DNA from: Streptomyces sp. NBC_01232
GTDB taxonomy: Bacteria > Actinomycetota > Actinomycetes > Streptomycetales > Streptomycetaceae
Assembly (NCBI RefSeq): GCF_035989885.1
Contig: NZ_CP108518.1
Span: forward strand, 6,997,001 to 7,061,000
Reading direction: 5' to 3'
DNA length: 64,000 nucleotides
Shown: positions 9,723-17,328 of the stretch, piece by piece
Numbering within the stretch: the first letter of the stretch is position 1
How the letters are laid out: every line of letters starts with the position of its first letter
Program-made: the position numbers and the translations under genes
The notes under the pieces: model-generated
What the model was told of the DNA's origin: nothing
Database searches by the model: none
What the model saw: only the letters and a program-made list of their open reading frames with translations

Positions 9723-10046
9723 GAGAAGGGGAACCTGTCGTGCTCGGGCACACTCCGCTGGCAGGCCAGAGGTGTGCGGGAGAACGCGGAGGAGCCGGGC
9801 CGGCACCCCGCGGACGACCCGAAGATCAGACGGGCCGGAAGATCGGAAAGGTGGATGCGGCGGGCCTGCGCAGTGCGCGGCCGAGCAGCTCGCATCCGAG
9901 GCAGAGCATCACGGCGGGCAGGCGGCGGTGATCGGCGTCATGAGCTCGCGCACGCTTGTCTCCTGCAACAATCGGATCTTCGCCGGGGCGCCATCGGCTC
10001 CGGAACGGCAATCGCGGGCAGAAGGGCCGCCCTCACCAATAACGAC
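9723..10046. other. Leader region of the SulP gene
   Basis: About 320 bases separate the SulP start from the divergent promoter. On the minus strand a short frame (about 9895 to 9704) could encode a basic upstream peptide, but its composition is not convincing. I see no tRNA, riboswitch core or further gene; a structured untranslated leader is possible. Confidence 0.3.
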
Positions 10047-10070
10047 TCTACCCTAACGTTAGAGTAGAGA
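10047..10070. promoter_or_regulatory. 24-bp near-perfect palindrome, likely MerR operator
   Basis: The core CTAACGTTAG is flanked by 7-base arms, CTCTACC on the left and AGTAGAG on the right. Only one symmetric pair mismatches over 24 bases. It lies between the divergent SulP and MerR genes. MerR-family proteins bind dyads of this size inside an elongated promoter spacer, so it is the probable target of the adjacent MerR protein. Confidence 0.75.
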
Positions 10071-10127
10071 TCGATGAGGTCGCACGGCACGCGGCCCGCT
10101 ACAACGAGAAGGGCCGGGACCGCGGGC

Positions 10128-10538
10128 GTGGACGACAAGCACATGCAGATCGGCGAAGTCGCCGCGCGGACGGAACTGTCCCTGCGCACCATCCGGCACT
10201 ACGAGGAGACCGGTCTGGTCACCCCCTCCGCCCGCTCCCAGGGCGGCTTCCGCCTCTACACCGAAACCGACGTCGCCCGGCTCATGGTCATCCGCCGCAT
10301 GAAGCCGCTCGGCTTCACCCTCGATCAGATGCGCGACCTCCTGGATGCCACCGACCGCCTCGACAACGAGCCCGGCCTTGACACCGGGGAGCGCGAGATC
10401 CTGCTGGGGCGGGTGCGGGAGTACGAGCAGGCCGCCGCCGAGCAGGTCGACAAGCTCCGCGTCCAGCTGGCCCGCGCCGAGGACTTCGCCGAAACGCTCC
10501 GTACGCGCCTGCACCAGGCCGCACCGGCCGGGTCCTGA
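10128..10538 (+). CDS. MerR family transcriptional regulator
   Basis: A 136-residue MerR-type activator/repressor. The N-terminal winged helix-turn-helix reads QIGEVAARTELSLRTIRHYE, followed by the GGFRLYTETDVARL wing and a long coiled coil (about 85-125) for dimerisation. There is no cysteine, so the metal- and thiol-sensing subclasses are unlikely. I use the GTG at 10128; an in-frame ATG at 10074 would add 18 residues before the usual MerR start and would overlap the operator region. It probably regulates the divergent SulP gene and itself. Confidence 0.85.
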   Translation: MDDKHMQIGEVAARTELSLRTIRHYEETGLVTPSARSQGGFRLYTETDVARLMVIRRMKPLGFTLDQMRDLLDATDRLDNEPGLDTGEREILLGRVREYEQAAAEQVDKLRVQLARAEDFAETLRTRLHQAAPAGS

Positions 10539-10544
10539 CCCGAG

Positions 10545-10721
10545 ATGCCCCGCCGCCCCGGCCGCTGTCCGGCCTCGCCCCTGCTGGTGATGGGCGCGAT
10601 CCTCGCGATCGCCGGGGCCGCCCTCTACACGATGCCCGGCGAGCGGCCTGGCCTGTCCGCGGCCGCCGCACTGGTGCTCGGCGCCGTCGCTGCTTGGTGG
10701 TGCGCCTCCCGCCAGGGCTGA
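10545..10721 (+). CDS. Small two-span membrane protein, 58 aa
   Basis: A short frame beginning six bases after the MerR stop codon. It has a basic N-terminus (MPRRPGR), two hydrophobic helices (about residues 12-30 and 37-54) and a short CASRQG tail. The close spacing suggests co-transcription with merR. I do not recognise a family; many Streptomyces operons end with small membrane proteins of this type. Confidence 0.5.
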   Translation: MPRRPGRCPASPLLVMGAILAIAGAALYTMPGERPGLSAAAALVLGAVAAWWCASRQG

Positions 10722-10895
10722 TCACAACCCGACACCGATGTGATCATGCGGAAGCGCGCAGGGCAGGCAGCCTGGCCACCGGTGGATACGGTGTAACGAA
10801 CGCGTCAAGAGTGGCGCGCGGTGTGCCGGGAAGTCTGGTCGGCGTCCTGGGGCAGTGTGCCCTCTCGTCGCTGACACCGCCGGAGGCCCACTGCC
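10722..10895 (+). other. Possible structured leader of the nhaA remnant
   Basis: There is no gene here. The stretch just before the broken nhaA start includes GTGTGCCGGGAAGTCTGG and then TCGGC, giving a short GCCG/CGGC pairing. It looks like an orphaned 5' untranslated leader carried along with the gene fragment. I cannot assign it to a known riboswitch class. Confidence 0.25.
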
Positions 10896-11060
10896 ATGGC
10901 CGGCGCCCGCTCCCCTTCCTCGGGCTGCTCCCTCTGCCCGAACGGCAGGCGATCACCCGCGCCCTGCGCACTGAGACCGTAGGCGGCCTGGTCCTCCGCG
11001 GCGCAGCCGTCCTCGCGCTGATCTGGGCCAACAGCCCGTGGAGCGCGGCCTCTGGGTGGC
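10896..11060 (+). pseudogene. nhaA: Remnant of the 5' end of a Na+/H+ antiporter (nhaA)
   Basis: The translation contains RTETVGGLVLRGAAVLALIW followed by ANSPW, which matches the conserved start of NhaA antiporters. The ATG at 10896 (MAGARSP) is out of frame with this stretch, and the similarity ends abruptly after ANSPWS, so only about 50 of some 400-450 residues survive. The following bases to 11400 hold no gene I can support. It marks a recombination or deletion point in the element. Confidence 0.6.
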
Positions 11061-11400
11061 GGGCAAGGCTCTTGGGTAAAACCCGCGCAGCTCGCGCAAT
11101 CCGCCGCATCAGCCGCCCTCCTGGTGGCGGTGGGTGAAGCCGGTGACTGGTCGCGGCGACGCTGGACCGCACGACGAACCGGCCGCTCAGCGCCCTAACG
11201 TTCGCCCGCCGTCGTGCGGTGACTTCGTCTCACACGGCGGCTTTGCGCGAGTCGGTTGTTGAGAGCCCATAGCACTGCCCCAAGGTCGAGTTCGCCGGTG
11301 GCAGACAGGAAAGTCCCCGCAAGGACTGGTGCAGCGTTGGAGTGCATGTCAACCTTGACGACCTTCCCCCGACTCGGGGTTTTCCCAGGTCAGAGAGGTG

Positions 11401-11766
11401 ATGCTTGTGGCCGTGGAGCTGTCGAACGCCGGATTTCGCACCACGATCGAGAGGTTGCGCTTGCATAGCTGGCTTTTGGGGCCCGGTCAGCCGACCGAGG
11501 TCATCGACTGCTTCCCCGAGGCGAACGGCGACTTCACCCTCATCGTCGACGACAGGGCCGACACCCATATCTCCTCGGCCGACGGCAGGCTCTATCTCGG
11601 GTGGTTTCCCGACGGCCGCCCCGGGGCCGAGGACGAGGGCTGGGTCCTGGCCGTCACCGGCACCGCGAAGGTTCCCGGCTACCGTGTCGTCTTCGACCCG
11701 CAAACCCCGGCACGGCTCGTGGCCGCTACCGTTTCCGAGGTGCTCGCCACCGCTCGACGGCAGTAG
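11401..11766 (+). CDS. DUF317-like protein, single domain
   Basis: A 121-residue protein. Its middle (SSADGRLYLGWFPDGRPG) and end (PGYRVVFDPQTPARLVAATVSEVLA) follow the DUF317 pattern seen in the gene at 3779, but with only one domain copy. AGAGAGG precedes the start region; the ATG at 11401 and the GTG at 11407 are both possible. It is the first of three closely spaced genes, of which the third is also DUF317. Function unknown. Confidence 0.65.
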   Translation: MLVAVELSNAGFRTTIERLRLHSWLLGPGQPTEVIDCFPEANGDFTLIVDDRADTHISSADGRLYLGWFPDGRPGAEDEGWVLAVTGTAKVPGYRVVFDPQTPARLVAATVSEVLATARRQ

Positions 11767-11902
11767 TGCCCACGCCGCCTGGAGGCCGGTGCGCTCGCCT
11801 CCCGTTCTCCATTGGCTCGCGCGTCCTTCCGTGGTCCGTTCCCGCAGGCCGCGCGGCGCACATTCGCACCCACCACAACGCTTTCCACCTGTGAGGAGAA
11901 CC

Positions 11903-12229
11903 GTGGCCCCCCAGCCCGAGCCCGGCGCCGAGATGACCGTCGCCGACCTGATGGAACGACTGTCTGCGGCAGCCCCTGCCGCCCGCGTTCGGCTCGCGAT
12001 CAATCCTTTCTTTCCCATGGCTCACAAGATGGGCACGGTGACAGTGGGCACGGAGCAGGACGGGAGCCCGATTGTCTATCTTGCCGAGGGCGCGGAGGCG
12101 GTGCAGTACGGGTACCTCCCCAGGCCAGTCGCCGAAGCCCTTACCTGGATGCCTCCGGTCGAGCCGCCTGTCCGTGGACGGCGGCTGCGCGCCGTCTCCG
12201 ACGACGATACGAGCCGCGACACTCCCTGA
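11903..12229 (+). CDS. Unknown protein, 108 aa
   Basis: A small soluble protein between two DUF317-like genes. The GTG at 11903 follows GAGGAG by a normal spacing. The first 12 residues are Pro/Glu-rich, then comes an amphipathic stretch (TVADLMERLSAAAP) and a beta-rich middle. The C-terminus is basic then acidic. No family recognised. It is probably co-transcribed with the downstream gene, 15 bp away. Confidence 0.6.
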   Translation: MAPQPEPGAEMTVADLMERLSAAAPAARVRLAINPFFPMAHKMGTVTVGTEQDGSPIVYLAEGAEAVQYGYLPRPVAEALTWMPPVEPPVRGRRLRAVSDDDTSRDTP

Positions 12230-12244
12230 CGACAAGGAGCACTT

Positions 12245-13024
12245 CTGCCCCCGTCCCCTGATTTCCCTTCCCTTCCCGCGTACTGGGTCACCCCGCGCCA
12301 TCTCGCTGGCGATGACGGCCTCCTTGCTGACCAGGTCGGCTCCCACCTCACCGCGGCGGGCTGGACCAGCCTCACCCTCGTCCGGGGCCGACGTGAGCCC
12401 GACGAATCGGACGACGCCCGGCAGGTTCTCCGCAGCACCGTCCTGTACATCGCTTCGGACGCACTGAGCTGGGCGCAGTGGGTGCTGGCCGACGAGCCCA
12501 TCCTCCTGGGCGATCAGCCGGTGGCATGGACGGTTTCTGCCCGCGCCACCCCCACCAGCCTTCCCCAGTGGAATGCGTACTTCTCCGTCGGCACCCCGTC
12601 CGAGGCTGTCACCGACTTCCTGCTCGCCCTGGAGGACCGCCCGGATCCCGCCCACGGCTACGCCGGACCGCAGGTGGTTCTCGACGCGCTGGTCGGCAGC
12701 GGCTGGATCGGTGACATCGATAACCCAACCGCCATGTCCGACCCGCGGCTGGCCGCCACCATGGCCTTGACCGCTTTGCCGGATGAGGGCATTCAGGACG
12801 GCGACCCGCTCGTCCTTGATCCTGAGGCGGAAGCGGCGGGATGGCAGGCATGGTGTGAACCACGGATGGGCGCTGGTCTCCTGTGGGCTGCCATGTTCTC
12901 CGCCAGTACGCCGCATGATCTCGTTGCGGCCTTCGCCGCCTCTCTGGCCTCACCCGCACCGGTGCTGCGCCACTCCTTGCCGGAGAGCAGCGAGGGCCAG
13001 CTCACTGTGCAGCCGACTGTCTGA
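12245..13024 (+). CDS. DUF317 family protein, apparent CTG start
   Basis: The translation from 12281 reads YWVTPRHLAGDDG, the typical opening of DUF317 proteins, so the gene must begin upstream of the first ATG/GTG. The only initiator-like codon after the good ribosome site AAGGAG (12234-12239) is the CTG at 12245, which gives 259 residues. Two DUF317-like halves can be traced (about 12-115 and 130-240). A perfect 16-bp terminator lies directly after the stop codon, so this is the last gene of the unit. A GTG start at 12482 would delete the first domain and is less likely. Confidence 0.65.
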   Translation: MPPSPDFPSLPAYWVTPRHLAGDDGLLADQVGSHLTAAGWTSLTLVRGRREPDESDDARQVLRSTVLYIASDALSWAQWVLADEPILLGDQPVAWTVSARATPTSLPQWNAYFSVGTPSEAVTDFLLALEDRPDPAHGYAGPQVVLDALVGSGWIGDIDNPTAMSDPRLAATMALTALPDEGIQDGDPLVLDPEAEAAGWQAWCEPRMGAGLLWAAMFSASTPHDLVAAFAASLASPAPVLRHSLPESSEGQLTVQPTV

Positions 13025-13027
13025 TAC

Positions 13028-13069
13028 GCCGACGGCCGGACCCCCATGGGTCCGGCCGTCGGCCTTTTC
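13028..13069 (+). terminator. Strong intrinsic terminator
   Basis: Perfect 16-bp arms (GCCGACGGCCGGACCC and complement) with a CCAT loop, followed by CTTTTCC. It starts four bases after the DUF317 stop codon. Confidence 0.9.
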
Positions 13070-13216
13070 CTAGCAGTACGCTCATCGATCGATTTGCCGC
13101 TCTAGGAGACGGTCGCGATGCTGCCGACGACCGATGACCGACGACCCGCCCGGCCTCAGCGCTTGTGTGCGAGTCCGGCGGGGCGCCAGGCTCAGGCGGT
13201 CGCCTCTGGCCACCGG

Positions 13217-14002
13217 TCAGCGGCCGTGACCCGTGGTACCTCCGGGCGGTTGGTCGCCGGGCTGGTGCCAGTGCGCAGCTGGAAGACTCCCGTCTGCGGC
13301 CAGGTCTTCCGTGAGATGGGTAGCAGGCTCAGCGGGCCGATGCCTTGGCCAGGGCGGTCTGCCCGTGGACCGCGACTTCCGCCGGGCTGCCGGAGACGAC
13401 CAGCAGCACGGCCCGTCGCGAATCACGTTCTGCTGGACGACGGTGCGCCGCCCGTCGGCGGTGACGGTGAGGGCCGGTCCCCACTGCTTGTCACCGAGAC
13501 GGGGCACCGGCACCGTCTGGGTGCGGACCTCTGCCACGGTGGTGGCGGTGACCAGCTGGTACGAAGGGCAGGCGCCCATCGCGGTCATGATCCGTCCGAC
13601 TCCCACAGCAAGGTCCTTGGGCGGCGCGGAGTACAGCTCCTCGGCCAGCTGGGTGCCGCCGGGGCCGGAGAAGACCCGCTTCCCCTGGTTCGGGAACACC
13701 GCGTACGGGTTGCCCGCGGCGCTGCCCAGCTGCTCCAGCTGCGGGCAGCCCACGACGGACGCCTCGGGCGAAGCCGCGGATGCAGCGGGGCGGGCAGCGA
13801 TGCCGGGGCCGAGATCGTCGGCGGTGAGCAGCCGGTCCGCCAGCCGCTCCGACGGCAGCACTTCGTGGTCGCTGGCGGTGGGTATGGAGGCTTCCGCCCG
13901 AGGTGCTGCAGACGCCGTGGCGGAGGGCGGGGCGGACCAACTGGTCAGCGCCCAGAGGGCGAGGCAGGTGCTGGTGAGGACGGTGGAATGGCGCAGGCGC
14001 AT
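13217..14002 (-). CDS. Secreted protein, PknH-sensor-like, probably frameshifted
   Basis: The ATG at 14002 gives MRLRHSTVLTSTCLALW, a signal peptide; an upstream in-frame ATG at 14074 would bury it. The mature part has spaced cysteines (VVGCPQLEQLG, GACPSYQ), like extracellular sensor domains of the PknH_C type, which is a loose resemblance. After VVQQNVIRDG (near 13420) the frame becomes Arg/Pro/Trp-rich and unlike a protein. One base over, the sequence reads VLLVVSGSPAEVAVHGQTAL and then stops at 13329. A one-base loss in a G run near 13420 therefore either inactivated the C-terminus or is a sequencing error. Confidence 0.55.
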   Translation of the reverse strand: MRLRHSTVLTSTCLALWALTSWSAPPSATASAAPRAEASIPTASDHEVLPSERLADRLLTADDLGPGIAARPAASAASPEASVVGCPQLEQLGSAAGNPYAVFPNQGKRVFSGPGGTQLAEELYSAPPKDLAVGVGRIMTAMGACPSYQLVTATTVAEVRTQTVPVPRLGDKQWGPALTVTADGRRTVVQQNVIRDGPCCWSSPAARRKSRSTGRPPWPRHRPAEPATHLTEDLAADGSLPAAHWHQPGDQPPGGTTGHGR

Positions 14003-14097
14003 TCGGGTTCTCTGGGTCGGATGCGGGTGTGCTGACCGTGGCCGACTCCTCAGAGCGGCAGGGAAGGAACACAAGAGTCCAGGGGCGCGGTACCCGC

Positions 14098-14529
14098 TCA
14101 GTGGCCGATGGAGCGCAGGCCCTCCTCGAGCGTGCCGAACTTGCCATTGCTCGGGCCGCTGTTGCGGTTGTACCAGGCCACGTCCAGCCGCGGCTCCAAG
14201 GTCTCGTGGCCGGCGCGGCAGCGCAGCCAGATCCGCCCCTCAGTGCACAGGACGACCCAGTCCCGGTACGCCGCGCACTGCGGGCAGGCACGGACATCGC
14301 CTTCGACGACCAGGAGGCGCGGCCACGGCATGAGCCGGCCCGCCAGGTCGTCATCGGTGTCCATGCGGAACTCCGGCGGCAGGAAGTCGTCCACCACCGG
14401 GGCGGCCGGAGCGGGGGCGGGCGTCTGCTGCACCGGGTCGGGCCACTGCGGTTCCGGGTGCGCCAGCCACGGGACACCCGTCGGCCCCAGCTCCGAACGC
14501 TCCTGCTTGGCCTTCCTGCGACCGAACAC
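14098..14529 (-). CDS. Unknown protein with CxxC and HE motifs, 143 aa
   Basis: The GTG at 14529 (VFGRRKAKQER) is preceded by GGGAG. The first 40 residues are basic and then Pro/Ala-rich. The C-terminal domain carries CPQCAAYRDWVVLC and CRAGHETLEP, so two cysteine pairs and a His could bind zinc. It lies just downstream of the relaxase gene on the same strand, so it may be the last member of the mobilisation operon. No named family recognised. Confidence 0.55.
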   Translation of the reverse strand: MFGRRKAKQERSELGPTGVPWLAHPEPQWPDPVQQTPAPAPAAPVVDDFLPPEFRMDTDDDLAGRLMPWPRLLVVEGDVRACPQCAAYRDWVVLCTEGRIWLRCRAGHETLEPRLDVAWYNRNSGPSNGKFGTLEEGLRSIGH

Positions 14530-14630
14530 TTGGGCTCCCCTCCCAGTCGGCTCCCCGCACACGGCGGTGGGTCAAGAAGCGTGCCCCATAGGCCCCACCA
14601 GCGGCAACTCGCGAACTCCTGAAAGCCAGG

Positions 14631-16340
14631 TCACCTCCGGCGGCGCTGCGTGCCCTTCGCTGCCGGGCTCTCGGCCTTCGGTCCGGCGCCGCCCGACGAG
14701 GCGGTGGCGCCTTCGGGCAAGGCCATCGTCTGGGCGTCGGCCGGCAGGTCCGCAGCGCGGCGCAGCCGCCACACCAGCACGTCGGACACCGACTCGGCGC
14801 TCCCCAGCTCCCGTCGGGCGGCGGCGTCGGCCAGCAGGGCGGTGGCGTCGTATCCGGCTGCCTCGGCATCGGCCAGGGTCGCCGCCAGCGCCGACCATCC
14901 GGCTTCGGCCAGGACCTGCTCCGCCAGCTCAGCCGGCAGCGCTTCCCGGACTCGGAGGACCTGGCGGCGCAGCACTGGAAGGGCCAGCGACCGGCCCCGT
15001 ACGGCGAGCACGCCCATCGGCTGCGCGGAGGCGGCCCGGTAGGCCGTGCGCAGGTGAAGGGCAGCCTGCTGGGCGGCAGAGGCCTGCTGGGCGTGTGCCT
15101 TCTTCCCGTGCCAGTGCGCGGCTACGGTCACCAGGAAGAACACGGCGTCGATCACCATTGCGGTCGTCGCCCCGTCCTCGCCCCGCCCGAGTGCAGGACC
15201 GCTGTAGACGAGGTCGCGGGCAGCCTGGCGAAGGGCCCGGTCGTGACCGCGTTCGGCCCGCACGTGGGAGCGGGAGGCTCGTTCGAACAGGAATGCGGCG
15301 TCTCGTAGTTCGCGCCGGGTGTGGGCGGCGGACGTCTTCGAGAGCGCGTCCAGGACCTCACCGGCAGCGGCGATGTATGCCGCGGCCACCCCGTCGTCCG
15401 CCCCGTCCATGACCAGCACCGCCTGCCACAGCGCCGTGCTTGCCCGGCGCCGCGCCGATGCGGGCCCCGACGGCACCGACTGCTCAGCGCCCTGACTGGT
15501 CCGGCGGCCGGACCAGCGCTCCCGGATCCGCGGCAGGGATAGGTCCGGGCCCAACTTCGAGCCCGGGTAGAAGACCGGTTCCCCTTGGGCGTTGACGTCT
15601 CCGGGCAGCGCGACCGTGTACCCGAGGAGGTCACCGGACGGTGCGACGCGCGTGCGCACCAGAACGCCGGCGTCGCCCAGGCGGTCGAAGAACTCCTTCT
15701 CGTTCTCGGCGCCGGCCACGGCACGCCGGACGGTCTCGCGGAGTTCCTCGCGGGGGGTGCGCTCGCGGCCCTGGCGGGCGGCCTTGTGGCGTTCGGCGCT
15801 GGTGGGCCGCTTGGCGGCGGTGCCGTCACCGGGGTTGAGGCGGCGCAGCCCCAGTTCCTCTTCCAGGCGGCGGGCCTCGGCCTGGACGCGGACGGCGTCG
15901 AAGTCGAGTTCCGGACGGTTGCCGTCCTCGCGTACCAGGGTGGCGAGGATGTGGATGTGGTCGTCCGCGTGCCGTACGGCGACCCAGCGGCAGCCGGAGC
16001 CTTGGTCGGGGTCGTCGATGCCGGCGGCGGCGACCATGCGGCGGGCGACGTCGCCCCATTCCTCGTCGGACAGGGTCCGGTCGGTGGGGCCGTTGCGAAC
16101 CGACAGGTGCCACACGTGCTTCGCCGGCCGCTCGTCTTCGGCGAGCAGCGCCAGGGGCTGGTCGAGGAGTTGCTGGAGCTGCTTGTACGTGACCTCGGGA
16201 TCGCGGCCGGGGTCGGGGGCGCCATGGTCCCAGGAGGCCACCAGGTGCGGGTCGACGTGCTCCTCGGCCTTGCCGGGCCCGTACAGGTAGCACAGGAGGC
16301 CGATGGTGCGCTGCCCGCGCTTGTGGATTTTGGGGACCAT
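14631..16340 (-). CDS. Relaxase / mobilisation nuclease
   Basis: A MOB-type relaxase that should nick and lead the DNA strand during conjugative transfer. The 569-residue protein starts at the ATG at 16340 (MVPKIHKRGQRT). Residues 124-130 (HADDHIH) form the three-histidine metal site, with the family-typical TLVREDGNRPELDFD after it. Tyr18/Tyr20 near the N-terminus are candidates for the nicking tyrosine. The C-terminal half is long, helical and alanine-rich, with one hydrophobic stretch. It follows mobC by 14 bp. No type IV coupling protein or FtsK/TraB-like translocase is in the window, so the element may be mobilisable rather than self-transmissible. Confidence 0.85.
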   Translation of the reverse strand: MVPKIHKRGQRTIGLLCYLYGPGKAEEHVDPHLVASWDHGAPDPGRDPEVTYKQLQQLLDQPLALLAEDERPAKHVWHLSVRNGPTDRTLSDEEWGDVARRMVAAAGIDDPDQGSGCRWVAVRHADDHIHILATLVREDGNRPELDFDAVRVQAEARRLEEELGLRRLNPGDGTAAKRPTSAERHKAARQGRERTPREELRETVRRAVAGAENEKEFFDRLGDAGVLVRTRVAPSGDLLGYTVALPGDVNAQGEPVFYPGSKLGPDLSLPRIRERWSGRRTSQGAEQSVPSGPASARRRASTALWQAVLVMDGADDGVAAAYIAAAGEVLDALSKTSAAHTRRELRDAAFLFERASRSHVRAERGHDRALRQAARDLVYSGPALGRGEDGATTAMVIDAVFFLVTVAAHWHGKKAHAQQASAAQQAALHLRTAYRAASAQPMGVLAVRGRSLALPVLRRQVLRVREALPAELAEQVLAEAGWSALAATLADAEAAGYDATALLADAAARRELGSAESVSDVLVWRLRRAADLPADAQTMALPEGATASSGGAGPKAESPAAKGTQRRRR

Positions 16341-16354
16341 GGTGGTGTGGAGTC

Positions 16355-16897
16355 CTAGTTGTGTTCGAGGAGCTGGGCGGTGGCGCCCTGGACGCGGGCG
16401 GAGGCGCGGTGGACCGCGTCGAGCACGGCGTCGAGCTGGGCGTCGGGCGGCTGGGCACCGGAGTTGATCGCGCGGACCAGCTGGTTCAGGTTGTTGCCGA
16501 TCTGTCCGAGGTGGCGACGGGCAGCGAACAGCTCGGCGACCATCTCGCGGCGCCCTGCGATGGCCGCAGCGCTGGTCTGCGGATCGCGGGAGGCGCTGAG
16601 GGCGGCGCGGGCGAAGAAGCCGGCGAGGGTGACGCCGGCTGTCTTGGCAGCGGTCGCGACGAGCACGAGCTCGTCGTCGCTCATACGGACGCTGCACACG
16701 TTGGGGCGCTGACGGCGCTTGTACGTACGGCGTCGCGTACGGGCGGCTGAGGGTGCAGCTGAGGCTGACGCGGCTTCGTGCGTGGGTTGTTGGTCCCCTC
16801 CTGGCTGCGATCCGCCCTCGGTCGCAGCCTCCTCGTCGGGCGTCCCCCGGCGCCGGACGAGGCCCTGCCCACCAGGGGCAGGGAACCCTTTGGACAC
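16355..16897 (-). CDS. mobC: MobC-like relaxosome accessory protein
   Basis: The C-terminal 110 residues match MobC proteins of mobilisable plasmids: a ribbon-helix-helix-like start (VRMSDDELVLVATAAKTAG) followed by the helical ARRHLGQIGNNLNQLVRAIN region. MobC binds oriT and helps the relaxase open the nick site. Before it lies a disordered, basic linker (ARTRRRTYKRRQRPN). I take the GTG at 16897; upstream codons lose GC3 bias, although the frame is open to 17146. The gene starts inside a large hairpin that I read as a candidate oriT or regulatory site, and it ends 14 bp before the relaxase. Confidence 0.75.
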   Translation of the reverse strand: MSKGFPAPGGQGLVRRRGTPDEEAATEGGSQPGGDQQPTHEAASASAAPSAARTRRRTYKRRQRPNVCSVRMSDDELVLVATAAKTAGVTLAGFFARAALSASRDPQTSAAAIAGRREMVAELFAARRHLGQIGNNLNQLVRAINSGAQPPDAQLDAVLDAVHRASARVQGATAQLLEHN

Positions 16898-16924
16898 TCC
16901 GCCGATGGTGGAGTACCCAAAGGG
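16886..16924. other. Large imperfect hairpin upstream of mobC, candidate oriT
   Basis: Two 15-base arms (CCCTTTGGACACTCC and GGAGTACCCAAAGGG) pair at 13 of 15 positions around a 9-base loop. On the minus strand the hairpin is preceded by AGGAGGAGCAAGTTATCCC. Inverted repeats just upstream of mobC-relaxase operons are the classic position of oriT. It could also act as a translational or transcriptional control of mobC, because its arm covers the presumed start codon. Confidence 0.5.
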
Positions 16925-17136
16925 ATAACTTGCTCCTCCTGGGAGTGAGTTGACGTCGGGAGAACGGTCCTCGCGGGCGCAGGATTCGGCCGACCTGACG
17001 GTCCTGTTCAGCTCCGGTTCGCGCTGGTGTTCAGCAGACTGCATGGGCGCTTTGGCTCCTTCCGGGAGGCCAGGTGGTGGGGGAACGGGACGGCGGCCCT
17101 GGTACTGGTCCAGGCCGCCGTCGGGACAGGGTTTGG

Positions 17137-17328
17137 TCACTGGCACAGGGCGCAGCGCTCGAAGTGCCTGGCCAGGGCCCTGGCCATGTTCTGCTTCATG
17201 CCCCAGGCGTGCCGGGTGCTCGCCTTCGCCGCGCTGCTGCCCTCGTGCCGGGCGGCATGGCCGCGCAGGAAGGCGATGTCGCGCTCGTATCCGGCCTTCA
17301 TGTCGGCGAGTCGGGTGCAGGTCTTCAT
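17137..17328 (-). CDS. Small protein, 63 aa, with C-terminal CxxC
   Basis: The ATG at 17328 overlaps the stop of the DUF2637 gene by 4 bp (ATGA), which indicates translational coupling. The product is basic and helical (MKTCTRLADMKAGYERDIAF...) and ends in ERCALCQ. Not a family I recognise; small helical proteins in this position are common on Streptomyces integrative elements. Confidence 0.5.
   Translation of the reverse strand: MKTCTRLADMKAGYERDIAFLRGHAARHEGSSAAKASTRHAWGMKQNMARALARHFERCALCQ

Noticed and set aside
8190..10067. Very long open frame on the plus strand (over 600 codons)
   Set aside because: It runs opposite to the SulP gene and has Gly/Asp/His/Arg-rich composition with no domain; it is a GC-bias shadow.
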